Origin: Candidatus Nitronereus thalassa | Lineage (GTDB): Bacteria > Nitrospirota > Nitrospiria > Nitrospirales > UBA8639 | Length of the DNA: 64,000 bases | Assembly: GCF_032191465.1 (NCBI RefSeq) | Contig: NZ_JAQOUE010000001.1 | Location: 1,116,001-1,180,000, forward strand | Direction: 5' to 3' | In this document: in pieces, positions 24,827-33,812 of the stretch | How the letters are laid out: the number at the start of each line of letters is the position of its first letter | How positions within the stretch are numbered: the first letter of the stretch is position 1 | Translations under genes and position numbers: made by a program | Notes under the pieces: generated by a model | Told to the model about the DNA's origin: nothing | The model's input: the letters and a program-made list of their open reading frames with translations, nothing else | The model's database searches: none

Positions 24827-24841
24827 GAGACATTTTGTCTT
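24827..24841. promoter_or_regulatory. Putative activator site (UAS dyad), copy 6, between divergent promoters
   Basis: GAGACA-TTT-TGTCTT, matching RRGACA-N3-TGTCYY. It lies about 139 nt from the leftward promoter and about 93 nt from the rightward one upstream of ppc. The 453-nt gap 24619-25071 holds no other visible gene. Confidence 0.52.
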
Positions 24842-24933
24842 GCAAAAGAGCTATTTGTCCTTAAACTAACAACTCAATCATAAGAAAAGTTGAACTAGTG
24901 AAGGTAAAACCACTTCCCTGGTGGCCAGAAGAA

Positions 24934-24950
24934 ATGGAATATATTTTGCT
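24934..24950 (+). promoter_or_regulatory. Putative sigma-54 promoter (-24/-12) upstream of ppc
   Basis: ATGGAATATATTTTGCT, with the same TTTTGCT -12 half as the other sites. It is about 120 nt upstream of the PEP carboxylase ATG. A housekeeping gene under this control would be unexpected, so a sigma-70 promoter may also exist. Confidence 0.5.
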
Positions 24951-25071
24951 TTGACCTTCCATTTCGTATAAGTAAAGGCAAGGCCTGCATGCAGAAACCT
25001 AAGTAATCATGTCTCTGGTCCCGTAGCAGACAGACTTCATCCCTAATTTTTTACCAAACTCCCATCTTCCT

Positions 25072-27900
25072 ATGGTCAATCTCCCTAATCCTGCACCCTA
25101 CCAACCATCCAGCGACAAGGCCTTGCGAGCTCGGGTCAAACTGTTTGGGCATATTCTTGGCGAAACACTACGTGACCACGCAGACCATCAGGTTTTTGCC
25201 ACTGTCGAGGCCTTGCGAAAAGGGTATATCCATTTGCAAACCAAACCGAATCCAACACGGCGGAGGCGGCTAAGGAAATTGGTAGAACACTTAGAGGAAC
25301 CAATTTTGGAGCAGGTGGTTCGAGCCTTTAACACTTACTTTAGTTTGGCCAATATTGCCGAGGAGTCGTTTAAGCACCATCAACGCCGCAAAAACAGTCA
25401 AGCAGGACTCCCACGTTGGGAGGGATCCTTTGACCATACCCTGTTGGCTTTTCAGGAAAGCGGTCATTCCCCCGAGGATCTCCAACAGCTACTTCACACC
25501 ATACAATATATTCCGGTATTCACGTCCCATCCCACGGAAACCAAACATCGAAATATTCTGGAAACACTTCAACGCATCTTTGTCATTAGCGAAGAACTCA
25601 ACAATTCCCAACTCAGTAAATATGAACGCGCTCAGGTCATCAACCAATTGCAAGCCTCCGTCCAGATCCTTTGGAAAACCGAAGAGGGTCGTGCTCGGAA
25701 GCCAAGCGTGGAAGATGAGATTCACAATGGATTGTACTTTTTTCGCACCACACTCTTTAAAGCCATTCCATTGGTATATCGACATTTTGAAGAATCCATC
25801 CAGCGGGTATATACCGGAGAAACGGAACAGCCCACTCTGCAGGTTCCAAGCTTTTTGCGATTTGGCTCGTGGATTGGAGGTGATCGCGATGGGAATCCGT
25901 ATGTCACCCCCTCCATAACGCGTCGAGCCATCCGTTTACAAGCCAGAACCGCTTTGAGGGAATACCTTAGACGGGCCAAAGAGTTAATTCAGGTTCTCAC
26001 CCACTCGGATAAATGGGTTACCTTGCATCCAGCATTTCTCGAGTCTCTCACCCATGACCAACCCGTGGCACAAAAGGCTTTTGCCCGAAATCTCCACCTC
26101 TTTCGTCATGAACCCTATTGTCGAAAATTGGCGATCATCCGCTATCGCTTACGGATGAATATTAGTCTGATCGAACACAGTCTCTCCGGCAATAAAGGAA
26201 AACCAGCGGACCATGCCTATCGGTCGGAAGCTGAATTGCTCGACGACTTGTATGTCATTCGCGATTCCCTGCATTCGCATGGGGACGGCAATATCGCCGA
26301 TGGTGAGCTGAAAGATCTTATTCGCCTGGTGGAAACCTTCGGAATGTATTTGGCCCATTTGGATGTACGTGAGGAATCATCTCGGCATACCAGTGCCGTG
26401 GAAGATATTCTCAGGGGCCTGGGTATCGCTTCAGCCTATCAATCCCTTCCCGAAGAGCAAAAACTGAAAGTCCTGAGCGATCAACTGACAGCAACCCAGA
26501 ATTCAACCTGGCCGGAATCACTGAGCGCCGAAACGCTTCGAATTCTTGAAGTCTTCACGGTGATGACCGAGATGGGACGAGAAGTAAGTCAGCACACCTT
26601 TGGTAGTTATGTGATTTCCATGACCCACCAGGCCAGCCATGTGCTGGAGGTGGTGTACTTAGCAAAACTGGCTGGTCTCATCAGTTACTCATCGACAGGG
26701 CAGTGGGCTTGTCGCATTCGGATCGTTCCATTATTCGAGACCATCGAGGATTTGGCACATTGTGAGGCCATCCTTCACACGTTGTTCAACCATTCCATCT
26801 ACCGTGAATTGCTTCGCTGTGCCAACAATTTCCAAGAAGTCATGTTGGGGTATTCCGATTCTTGTAAAGATGGCGGCATCCTGGCATCTGCCTGGGGATT
26901 ACATGATGCCCAACGGAAAATCATTTCCCTGGCAAAGTCTTTTGGAATCACGTGCCGCTTGTTTCATGGACGAGGAGGCACCGTGGGCCGTGGAGGCGGC
27001 CCCACCCACCAGGCCATTCTCGCCCAACCCGAAGGCACCGTGCATGGGCAAATCAAATTCACCGAGCAAGGCGAAGTGCTCTCGCACAAGTATAGTCACG
27101 TGGAAACAGCGGTGTATGAATTAACCATGGGGATTACGGGTCTACTTAAAGCCAGCTCCCATTTGATTAAAGGATTGTCTTATGACTGGAACCAAGCCCA
27201 TGACATAATGACAACACTGGCCAAGTCCAGCGAAAAAAGCTATCGGCAACTCACCGAACAAACCCCAGGGTTTTTTGACTATTTCTACGATGTGACGCCG
27301 GTTCGGCAACTTGGGCAATTGAACATCGGATCGCGTCCCACGCATCGCCAAACTAGTGAGTCATCCAAAGAATCCATTCGCGCCATTCCCTGGGTATTCG
27401 GGTGGGGACAAATTCGGCATACCTTACCAGCATGGTATGGTATCGGCTCGGCATTGGAAATTTGGCGATCTCATGATCCAGCTCGGCTGGGGTCACTTCG
27501 TGCCTTGTATCGCCAATGGCCATTTTTCCGGTCTTTGCTCAGCAATACGCAAATGGCATTAGCCAAAGCGGACATGAACATTGCTAGCGAATACGCCCAG
27601 CTATGTCGAAATTCCCAACAGGGCGCCATGATTTATTCGTTGGTCAAGGAAGAATACGAACGGACAGTCAAGCAAGTATTGGACATCATAGGGGCCGAGA
27701 CCCTTCTCCAAGAAGATTTGCCTTTGGCCCTTTCGATTTCACGTCGCAACCCCTATTTAGAGCCGTTGAATCATATTCAAGTCACTTTACTCCAACGACT
27801 TCGAACATCTCCGGAAAACGAAACACCACACGCTATCTGGCAATCGATTTTGCTTCGTAGTATCAATGCCATTGCCGCAGGTTTGCGGAATACAGGATAA
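25072..27900 (+). CDS. ppc: Phosphoenolpyruvate carboxylase
   Basis: 942 residues, full length for bacterial PEPC. It catalyses PEP + HCO3- to oxaloacetate + Pi, the anaplerotic feed into the TCA cycle, in the cytoplasm. The catalytic His is in VFTSHPTETKHRNIL (about 150), the PEP-site region in GGDRDGNPYVT (about 270), the essential glycine/arginine loop in FHGRGGTVGRGGGP (about 635), and the C-terminal allosteric end in AIAAGLRNTG. There is no recognisable ribosome site before the ATG. Upstream lies a putative sigma-54 promoter. Confidence 0.97.
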   Translation: MVNLPNPAPYQPSSDKALRARVKLFGHILGETLRDHADHQVFATVEALRKGYIHLQTKPNPTRRRRLRKLVEHLEEPILEQVVRAFNTYFSLANIAEESFKHHQRRKNSQAGLPRWEGSFDHTLLAFQESGHSPEDLQQLLHTIQYIPVFTSHPTETKHRNILETLQRIFVISEELNNSQLSKYERAQVINQLQASVQILWKTEEGRARKPSVEDEIHNGLYFFRTTLFKAIPLVYRHFEESIQRVYTGETEQPTLQVPSFLRFGSWIGGDRDGNPYVTPSITRRAIRLQARTALREYLRRAKELIQVLTHSDKWVTLHPAFLESLTHDQPVAQKAFARNLHLFRHEPYCRKLAIIRYRLRMNISLIEHSLSGNKGKPADHAYRSEAELLDDLYVIRDSLHSHGDGNIADGELKDLIRLVETFGMYLAHLDVREESSRHTSAVEDILRGLGIASAYQSLPEEQKLKVLSDQLTATQNSTWPESLSAETLRILEVFTVMTEMGREVSQHTFGSYVISMTHQASHVLEVVYLAKLAGLISYSSTGQWACRIRIVPLFETIEDLAHCEAILHTLFNHSIYRELLRCANNFQEVMLGYSDSCKDGGILASAWGLHDAQRKIISLAKSFGITCRLFHGRGGTVGRGGGPTHQAILAQPEGTVHGQIKFTEQGEVLSHKYSHVETAVYELTMGITGLLKASSHLIKGLSYDWNQAHDIMTTLAKSSEKSYRQLTEQTPGFFDYFYDVTPVRQLGQLNIGSRPTHRQTSESSKESIRAIPWVFGWGQIRHTLPAWYGIGSALEIWRSHDPARLGSLRALYRQWPFFRSLLSNTQMALAKADMNIASEYAQLCRNSQQGAMIYSLVKEEYERTVKQVLDIIGAETLLQEDLPLALSISRRNPYLEPLNHIQVTLLQRLRTSPENETPHAIWQSILLRSINAIAAGLRNTG

Positions 27901-28127
27901 CCACCCCCATCAAAACAAAAAATGGTAAAGTGAAGAAACGGAAACCGGTCACTTCTACATCATTTTCATGACCACCAGAAATACTTACTGAGGAACTGGG
28001 ATTTTTGGGAATAAGGTGCAGAAATTTGGAAAACATGGCATTATCGGGCTCCAGTATTTTTGGCAAGGCTTTTCCCTACAACAAAAAATATTGAGCGTGA
28101 AAATTTCCAACTTTTAAGGATAACTCT

Positions 28128-28682
28128 ATGATGTTCCCCAACCGTCACAATCAATCTTCCAATATGCCACTTGGATTAGGGCAAGGATATTGGCTCGTTA
28201 TAGCCTTACTGACCCTCGCACTGATGGGAACAGGCATTTCTCCAGTTTTAGCAAAAAAAGCGAAGATAGGGTGGCTAGAAAAAGTACGTGTCTTCCCCGG
28301 CCAAATCCTTATGCATGCCAAAATTGATACCGGCGCTGACAACTCTTCAATTCATGCCACTGATATCGCCACCTTTAAAAAAGGAGAGGAGGAATGGGTC
28401 CGCTTTACACTAAAGTCTATCGATAACCAAACTACAGTCATGGAACGACCCATTTTCCGAACCACGCAAATCACCCGACATGGCGTTCCCGATGAGGTCC
28501 GCCTGGTAGTAAAGATGGGGATTTGCCTTGGCACCATTTACAAAGAGGATATGGAAGTGAATTTAGCGGACCGTAAAAATTTTGAATATAAAATGCTCAT
28601 TGGTCGAAGCTTTCTTCGTGGAGACACCCTTGTAGATCCGAGCAAAGAGTTTGTCCACGAACCTCAGTGTTTTCCTGAATGA
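28128..28682 (+). CDS. Retropepsin-like 'ATP-dependent zinc protease' family protein, exported
   Basis: 184 residues. A signal segment (about 15-38) precedes a RimB/DUF785-type domain: WLEKVRVFPGQILMHAKIDT with the aspartic-protease-like DTGADNSSIHA (about 65-75) and MLIGRSFLRGDTLVDPSKEF (about 150-170). The related RimB at 43495 lacks a signal, so this one works in the periplasm or at the membrane. AAGGA is 7 nt before the start. It is first of a tight three-gene module (gaps 4 and 7 nt) with the 7TM-transglutaminase and the glutamate-ligase-like gene. Confidence 0.88.
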   Translation: MMFPNRHNQSSNMPLGLGQGYWLVIALLTLALMGTGISPVLAKKAKIGWLEKVRVFPGQILMHAKIDTGADNSSIHATDIATFKKGEEEWVRFTLKSIDNQTTVMERPIFRTTQITRHGVPDEVRLVVKMGICLGTIYKEDMEVNLADRKNFEYKMLIGRSFLRGDTLVDPSKEFVHEPQCFPE

Positions 28683-28686
28683 CCCC

Positions 28687-30216
28687 ATGTCAAAACGCCA
28701 CCTGTTCATCCTTGTCGCCTTCCTGACCAGTATGGGCATCGGTGCATTCGCCTACAAGGCGATCGTTTTGGAATTCCCTCTGAAACCAGCTACGACCACC
28801 ACTATCTGGGATATCGAAGTTCATGTCACATTTTCCGGAAAAAAGAAGCCTGTCAAAATCTCTTTGATGATCCCACGCAACACCAGACGATATTCCGTCG
28901 TGAATGAGAATTTCATTTCTCAAAGTTTCGGCCTTACCACCAATACCGATGAGGCCAACCGTCAAGCCGTGTGGTCGAGACGTTCGGTCAAGGGAAAACA
29001 AAGCCTGTTCTACCGCGGCACCGTTCGACGAGTCGTGTCGGTAGAAGATCCAACAGTCACAGCCTTTCCTCCGATGCCTATGCCGGACTGGACCGGCGCC
29101 AAACTGGAGGCTGCCACAGCACTCCTGAGGGAAATCGAAACCAAATCAGCGGACACACCCACGTTGGTATCAGGACTCCTCACCCGCATCCGAGAAGTGG
29201 ACTCCGACCCCATTATTCAGGGATTAGTAAACCCCACCGCCACCTCTGAGGAACGTTTGCAGGTAGTCACGCAAGTCTTAGCCCTCGCCAAAATTCCTGC
29301 ACGTGTGGCTCACGGCATTCAACTAAAAGAAACCTTGAACACCGCTCCAATCATTCATTGGATTCAGATTTTCGATAAAGGCCTGTGGAAATCATATGAT
29401 CCAGCAACCGGAACGCCTGAAATTCCTGACGACTATTTCACGTGGTGGAGAGGGACCTTCCCAATGATGGATGTCATTGGCGCCGAAAATGTAGAGGCCA
29501 CCATCCTCGTGGCGCCCAATCAAGAGGCCGCGATTCAATCCGCCATTGTTCGAAGCCAACTCGCGACACCGAAACTCCTGGAATTTTCTCTGTTCAGTCT
29601 TCCACTGGAAACTCAAACCGTGTATCGCGTCTTACTCATGGTCCCCTTGGGAGCACTCCTATTAGTCCTACTCCGCAATGTCATTGGACTCAAAACCTTT
29701 GGCACCTTTATGCCCATCCTCATTGCCCTCGCCTTTCGTGAAACCCAGCTCCTTTGGGGAATTATATTGTTTACTGTGATCGTCACTTTGGGACTCGGCA
29801 TTCGATTTTATTTAGAACATTTAAAGCTCCTACTTGTTCCTCGATTGGCCTCCCTCCTGATTCTGGTCGTCATGTTAATGGCTTTTCTGAGTATTTTAAC
29901 CCACAAGTTGGGTATCGACCATGGATTATCCATTGCCTTATTCCCTATGGTCATTCTGACAATGACCATTGAACGGATGTGCATCGTCTGGGAGGAACGG
30001 GGACCACAGGAAGCATTACAACAGGGCTTGGGAAGCTTAGCCGTCGCAACCCTCACCTACCTCACCATGAGCCTACCCTTTCTTGAACATTTATTATTCG
30101 TATTTCCCGAATTACTCTTGATTATTCTTGCGGCCACATTACTCCTTGGAAGATATTCCGGATTGCGTCTATTAGAACTGAAGCGATTTAAAGCCTTAGC
30201 CCAGGAAACCGGATAG
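28687..30216 (+). CDS. Inactive-transglutaminase/7TM membrane protein
   Basis: 509 residues. An N-terminal TM helix (about 5-25) is followed by an extracytoplasmic domain with a transglutaminase-like fold (about 40-300: VLALAKIPARVAHGIQLKET, then WKSYDPATG) that has no Cys at the usual nucleophile position. A C-terminal bundle of about seven helices follows (about 310-490). It matches the family annotated as inactive transglutaminase with 7TM domain, known from ATP-grasp neighbourhoods. I start at ATG 28687, 4 nt after the protease stop. It probably presents or recognises a peptide tag at the membrane. Confidence 0.88.
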   Translation: MSKRHLFILVAFLTSMGIGAFAYKAIVLEFPLKPATTTTIWDIEVHVTFSGKKKPVKISLMIPRNTRRYSVVNENFISQSFGLTTNTDEANRQAVWSRRSVKGKQSLFYRGTVRRVVSVEDPTVTAFPPMPMPDWTGAKLEAATALLREIETKSADTPTLVSGLLTRIREVDSDPIIQGLVNPTATSEERLQVVTQVLALAKIPARVAHGIQLKETLNTAPIIHWIQIFDKGLWKSYDPATGTPEIPDDYFTWWRGTFPMMDVIGAENVEATILVAPNQEAAIQSAIVRSQLATPKLLEFSLFSLPLETQTVYRVLLMVPLGALLLVLLRNVIGLKTFGTFMPILIALAFRETQLLWGIILFTVIVTLGLGIRFYLEHLKLLLVPRLASLLILVVMLMAFLSILTHKLGIDHGLSIALFPMVILTMTIERMCIVWEERGPQEALQQGLGSLAVATLTYLTMSLPFLEHLLFVFPELLLIILAATLLLGRYSGLRLLELKRFKALAQETG

Positions 30217-30223
30217 TCTTACG

Positions 30224-31174
30224 ATGTTTGCCCTGGCCAAAAAACTCAAGGAAGGTGGGGTCCTCGGCCTCAATCAACGAAATGCGGAATACACCCTGTG
30301 GCATAATCCTCGCCAATTTTTTCCCCTCGTTGATGACAAACTCACTACCAAGCGATTAGCCGAACAGGCAGGAATCGCCGTCCCGCCGCTCTATGGCGTA
30401 ATTGAGTTTGAGCGGCAAATTAGACAACTCCACACTCTCCTTCAGCCCTATGAAGATTTTGTGCTTAAGCCCGCTCAAGGTAGCGGAGGAGACGGTATCA
30501 TTGTCATCTCCGGACGACGGAAAGACCGATATCGACATGTGAATGGCCAACTCATTGGTCAAGAGGAATTGGAGCACCACGTCTCGAATATTCTGAGTGG
30601 CCTCTATAGTTTAGGCGGGCACCCGGATAAGATGTTGATCGAATACCGTGTGAAATTTGACCCTGTTTTTTCGGCCATAAGCTTTCAGGGTGTTCCGGAT
30701 ATACGAATTATTGTGTTTTTGGGCGTACCCGTCATGGCCATGGTTCGATTGCCCACGAAGATGTCGGATGGGAAAGCCAATCTGCATCAAGGAGCTATTG
30801 GCGCGGGAATTAACTTGGCCTCCGGCCGGACACTCAAAGGTGTCTGGAAAAATGAAATCGTGACGGAACACCCGGATACCGAAAACCCCATCCAAGGCGT
30901 CCAGATTCCTACGTGGGACACCCTGTTGAATATTGCGGCACGGAGTTATGAATTAACCGGACTGGGTTATCAAGGTGTAGACTTGGTATTGGATCAAGAC
31001 AAAGGCCCCTTGGTTTTAGAACTTAATGCACGCCCTGGTCTGAATATCCAAATCGCCAATCAGGCTGGACTTCTTCCACGACTGAAAAAGGTAGAACAAT
31101 GGCACCCCACCCTGACGACTCTGGAGAAACGCCTGGAATTTGCCAGAGAACATTTCGGTTATTTGGGGGCTTAA
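30224..31174 (+). CDS. RimK-like ATP-grasp ligase (alpha-L-glutamate ligase-like)
   Basis: 316 residues. ATP-grasp core: FVLKPAQGSGGDGIIVI (about 80-96), IEYRVKFDP, and metal-binding GVDLVLDQDKGPLVLELNAR (about 250-270). NCBI-style annotation is 'alpha-L-glutamate ligase-like protein'; it would add amino acids to a carboxylate with ATP, in the cytoplasm. The start is 7 nt after the 7TM gene stop. The set protease + 7TM + ligase is a recurring but uncharacterised module. Confidence 0.88.
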   Translation: MFALAKKLKEGGVLGLNQRNAEYTLWHNPRQFFPLVDDKLTTKRLAEQAGIAVPPLYGVIEFERQIRQLHTLLQPYEDFVLKPAQGSGGDGIIVISGRRKDRYRHVNGQLIGQEELEHHVSNILSGLYSLGGHPDKMLIEYRVKFDPVFSAISFQGVPDIRIIVFLGVPVMAMVRLPTKMSDGKANLHQGAIGAGINLASGRTLKGVWKNEIVTEHPDTENPIQGVQIPTWDTLLNIAARSYELTGLGYQGVDLVLDQDKGPLVLELNARPGLNIQIANQAGLLPRLKKVEQWHPTLTTLEKRLEFAREHFGYLGA

Positions 31175-31341
31175 CCTTTTCCCTTCTTCCAAACACGGAT
31201 CGATTTCCTTCTACCCGTTTCAGATCAAATTGTTCAAACTTCTCAAAATTGGTATTTTAGCCATCCGCGTTACCCCTCACATAGAAAGACCATCACTTTG
31301 CAGTACGGCGCATTCGCATTCATTGTATAGGGAGGTTGCAT

Positions 31342-32241
31342 ATGGAGACTCAAACCATGGAACAAATCACCACGCAACTGCTTTCCTGGCTCTTGGGAAA
31401 CGGTCTGTTAATTCTGGTCGTCCTCGTCGCCATGTTTTTAGGATTTACACTGTTAAAGAGAGGGTTGGCCCGTCTCGGCCGGTTTATTGAAGGAAGCTTT
31501 CCGGATCAAGCCCAAATCAAGAGGGCCAATACCCTCACGAATGTACTTGGAGATTTAGTTCGCGTTCTTATTACAGGAATTGGTGTCACCACGATCTTAT
31601 CCCAACTCGGCATCGACCTGGGGCCATTGTTGGTCGCTGCCGGCATTGGAGGCGTGGCCATTGGATTTGGCGCGCAGAGCTTGGTCAAGGATGTGATTTC
31701 CGGATTTTTCATTCTACTTGAAAATCAAGTCCGGGTTGGAGATGTGGTCAATATTGCCGGTGTCGGCGGGCTCGTGGAAGATGTCGGTTTGCGAACGATA
31801 TCCCTGCGCGACCTTGCGGGCAATGTCCATATTGTCCCGAATGGCACAATTTCGACCGTCACCAATATGACTATGGGGTATTCGCGGTATGTCTTTAATG
31901 TCGGAGTTGCTTACCGGGAAAATGTCGATCAGGTCATGTCAATCCTGAAAGACGTGGGCGCGGCAATGCAGAACGATCCAAAATACGGCCCAGACATTTT
32001 GGAACCCTTAGAAATGTTAGGTGTCGATTCATTTGCAGACTCTGCCGTGGTCATCAAATGCCGAATCACGACCAAACCTATTCAACAATGGGCCGTGGGG
32101 CGAGAAATGAATCGGCGTATCAAACTTGCGTTTGATGCAAACGGCATAGAAATCCCTTTCCCGCATCGAACCATTTATTGGGGCGAACCGAAAGAAGGAT
32201 CGGCCCCACCTTTGAATATCCACAGCTTGCAGACATCATGA
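31342..32241 (+). CDS. MscS-family mechanosensitive channel
   Basis: 299 residues from ATG 31342 (GGGAGG at 6 nt). Two to three TM helices end in the glycine/alanine-rich pore helix VAAGIGGVAIGFGAQSLVKD (about 95-118). The MscS beta domain (VRVGDVVNIAGVGGLVEDVG), VPNGTIS and a C-terminal domain ending PFPHRTIYW follow. It lies between two amidoligase modules on the same strand and may help release compatible solutes made there, though this is only positional. Confidence 0.92.
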   Translation: METQTMEQITTQLLSWLLGNGLLILVVLVAMFLGFTLLKRGLARLGRFIEGSFPDQAQIKRANTLTNVLGDLVRVLITGIGVTTILSQLGIDLGPLLVAAGIGGVAIGFGAQSLVKDVISGFFILLENQVRVGDVVNIAGVGGLVEDVGLRTISLRDLAGNVHIVPNGTISTVTNMTMGYSRYVFNVGVAYRENVDQVMSILKDVGAAMQNDPKYGPDILEPLEMLGVDSFADSAVVIKCRITTKPIQQWAVGREMNRRIKLAFDANGIEIPFPHRTIYWGEPKEGSAPPLNIHSLQTS

Positions 32242-32350
32242 GGATTGAGGTTCAATAGCCAGCCATGGATTTGTTTCCACCATCAGAATGGTTGAGTGAT
32301 ACCACCAAACGAATATCATTCCGAATGGAATCGCAGAAAAAGGATACGAT

Positions 32351-33811
32351 GTGAAAAGCTTGTTTGATGCTTATCAGCTCATGCGCGGCTATGATGAAAT
32401 GTTTGAGGCAAAGGGAACCCCCCGCCCCCATTACCGGCAGCTCTGTCACCGCCTTCAAGAACTCTCTTTGCGTGAGTTTGATTTAAAACGACGCCAAGGC
32501 GACCAAGCCTTTCTTCGGCAGGGCATTACCTTTACCGTCTACGGGGATGCGCAACAAACCGAAAAAATTTTCCCCTTTGATCTCCTCCCTCGTATTATAC
32601 CGAACAGTGAATGGAGTCTGATTGAGCAGGGCATTCGTCAACGCGTTCTTGCCCTCAACCAGTTCCTGCTTGATATCTACAACGACCAAAAAATTCTCCG
32701 CGATAAAGTCGTGCCACGGAAGCTCATCGAAAGCTCCATTCATTTTCAGAAAGATTTTCGCGGCTTTCGCCCACCCAAGGATATCTATATTCATATTGCC
32801 GGCATCGATCTCGTTCGAGATCATGAGGGCACCTATTTTGTGCTCGAAGACAATCTTCGCTCCCCCTCGGGTATTTCCTACGTGCTGGAAAACCGAATCG
32901 TCATGAAACAATTATTTCCAAATTTATTCTCGGAAATGCGGGTACGGCCTGTCGACCATTACACCTCACAATTGTTGGATAATCTTCGCTTCCTTGATCC
33001 TCTTTCTCGGGAGCGCCCAACCGTCGTGCTGTTGACTCCTGGAGTCTACAACTCGGCCTATTTCGAACATTCGTTTCTTTCCTTACAAATGGGCATAAAG
33101 CTCGTGGAAGGCCGCGATCTCATTGTCGAAGGCGACCGAGTCTTCATGCAAACCACCCAAGGTCTTGAACCAGTTGATGTAATCTATCGACGAGTGGATG
33201 ATGCGTTCTTAGACCCCGAAGTCTTTCGTTCAGATTCGGTACTGGGCGTGCCCGGTCTCATGCGAGCCTATCGAGCTGGCAACGTGGCCTTGGCTAACGG
33301 CATTGGCACTGGCGTCGCAGATGACAAAGCGGTCTACACCTATGTCCCTGCGATGATTGAGTATTATTTAAAGGAGACTCCCATTCTCCCCAATGTTCCC
33401 ACCTACCAATGCGAAAACAAATCCGACCTACAATATGTCACCGAACACCTGGATTCGCTAGTTGTCAAAGCCGTCAACGAATCCGGAGGCTACGGTATGC
33501 TCATGGGTCCTTCTTCTACAAAAGCTCAGCAAGCAGAGTTCAAACAAAAATTGCTCGCGAACCCACGTGATTATATTGCCCAGCCCATTGTACAACTTTC
33601 CCACCACCCGTGCGTTGTACGAAAAGATGACAATCAAGATCACCTCGTTGGAAGACACGTCGACCTCCGCCCCTTCGTGCTCTGGGGACAAGATATTACC
33701 ATGTCACTCGGTGGACTCACGCGAGTGGCGCTTAAAGAAGGTTCCCTTGTTGTCAATTCTTCCCAAGGTGGGGGAAGTAAAGACACCTGGGTCCTGTACG
33801 GAGAAGGTTAA
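32351..33811 (+). CDS. Circularly permuted ATP-grasp protein (type 2)
   Basis: 486 residues from GTG 32351 with AAAGGA at 6 nt. The family landmarks are FEAKGTPRPHYRQL near 20-30, RQGITFTVYGD, DLVRDHEGTYFVLEDNLRSP (about 155-175), GIGTGVADDKAVYTYVP and VVKAVNESGGYGMLMGP (about 370). Members (DUF404/DUF407) are predicted peptide ligases paired with alpha-E proteins. The stop is 1 nt before the next gene's ATG, so the two are co-translated. Substrate unknown. Confidence 0.92.
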   Translation: MKSLFDAYQLMRGYDEMFEAKGTPRPHYRQLCHRLQELSLREFDLKRRQGDQAFLRQGITFTVYGDAQQTEKIFPFDLLPRIIPNSEWSLIEQGIRQRVLALNQFLLDIYNDQKILRDKVVPRKLIESSIHFQKDFRGFRPPKDIYIHIAGIDLVRDHEGTYFVLEDNLRSPSGISYVLENRIVMKQLFPNLFSEMRVRPVDHYTSQLLDNLRFLDPLSRERPTVVLLTPGVYNSAYFEHSFLSLQMGIKLVEGRDLIVEGDRVFMQTTQGLEPVDVIYRRVDDAFLDPEVFRSDSVLGVPGLMRAYRAGNVALANGIGTGVADDKAVYTYVPAMIEYYLKETPILPNVPTYQCENKSDLQYVTEHLDSLVVKAVNESGGYGMLMGPSSTKAQQAEFKQKLLANPRDYIAQPIVQLSHHPCVVRKDDNQDHLVGRHVDLRPFVLWGQDITMSLGGLTRVALKEGSLVVNSSQGGGSKDTWVLYGEG

Positions 33812-33812
33812 G

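Noticed and set aside
27863-28066. 67-codon minus-strand ORF with a hydrophobic end, antisense to the 3' end of ppc
   Set aside because: TTG start without ribosome site, and most of the hydrophobic part is the complement of ppc and its trailer.
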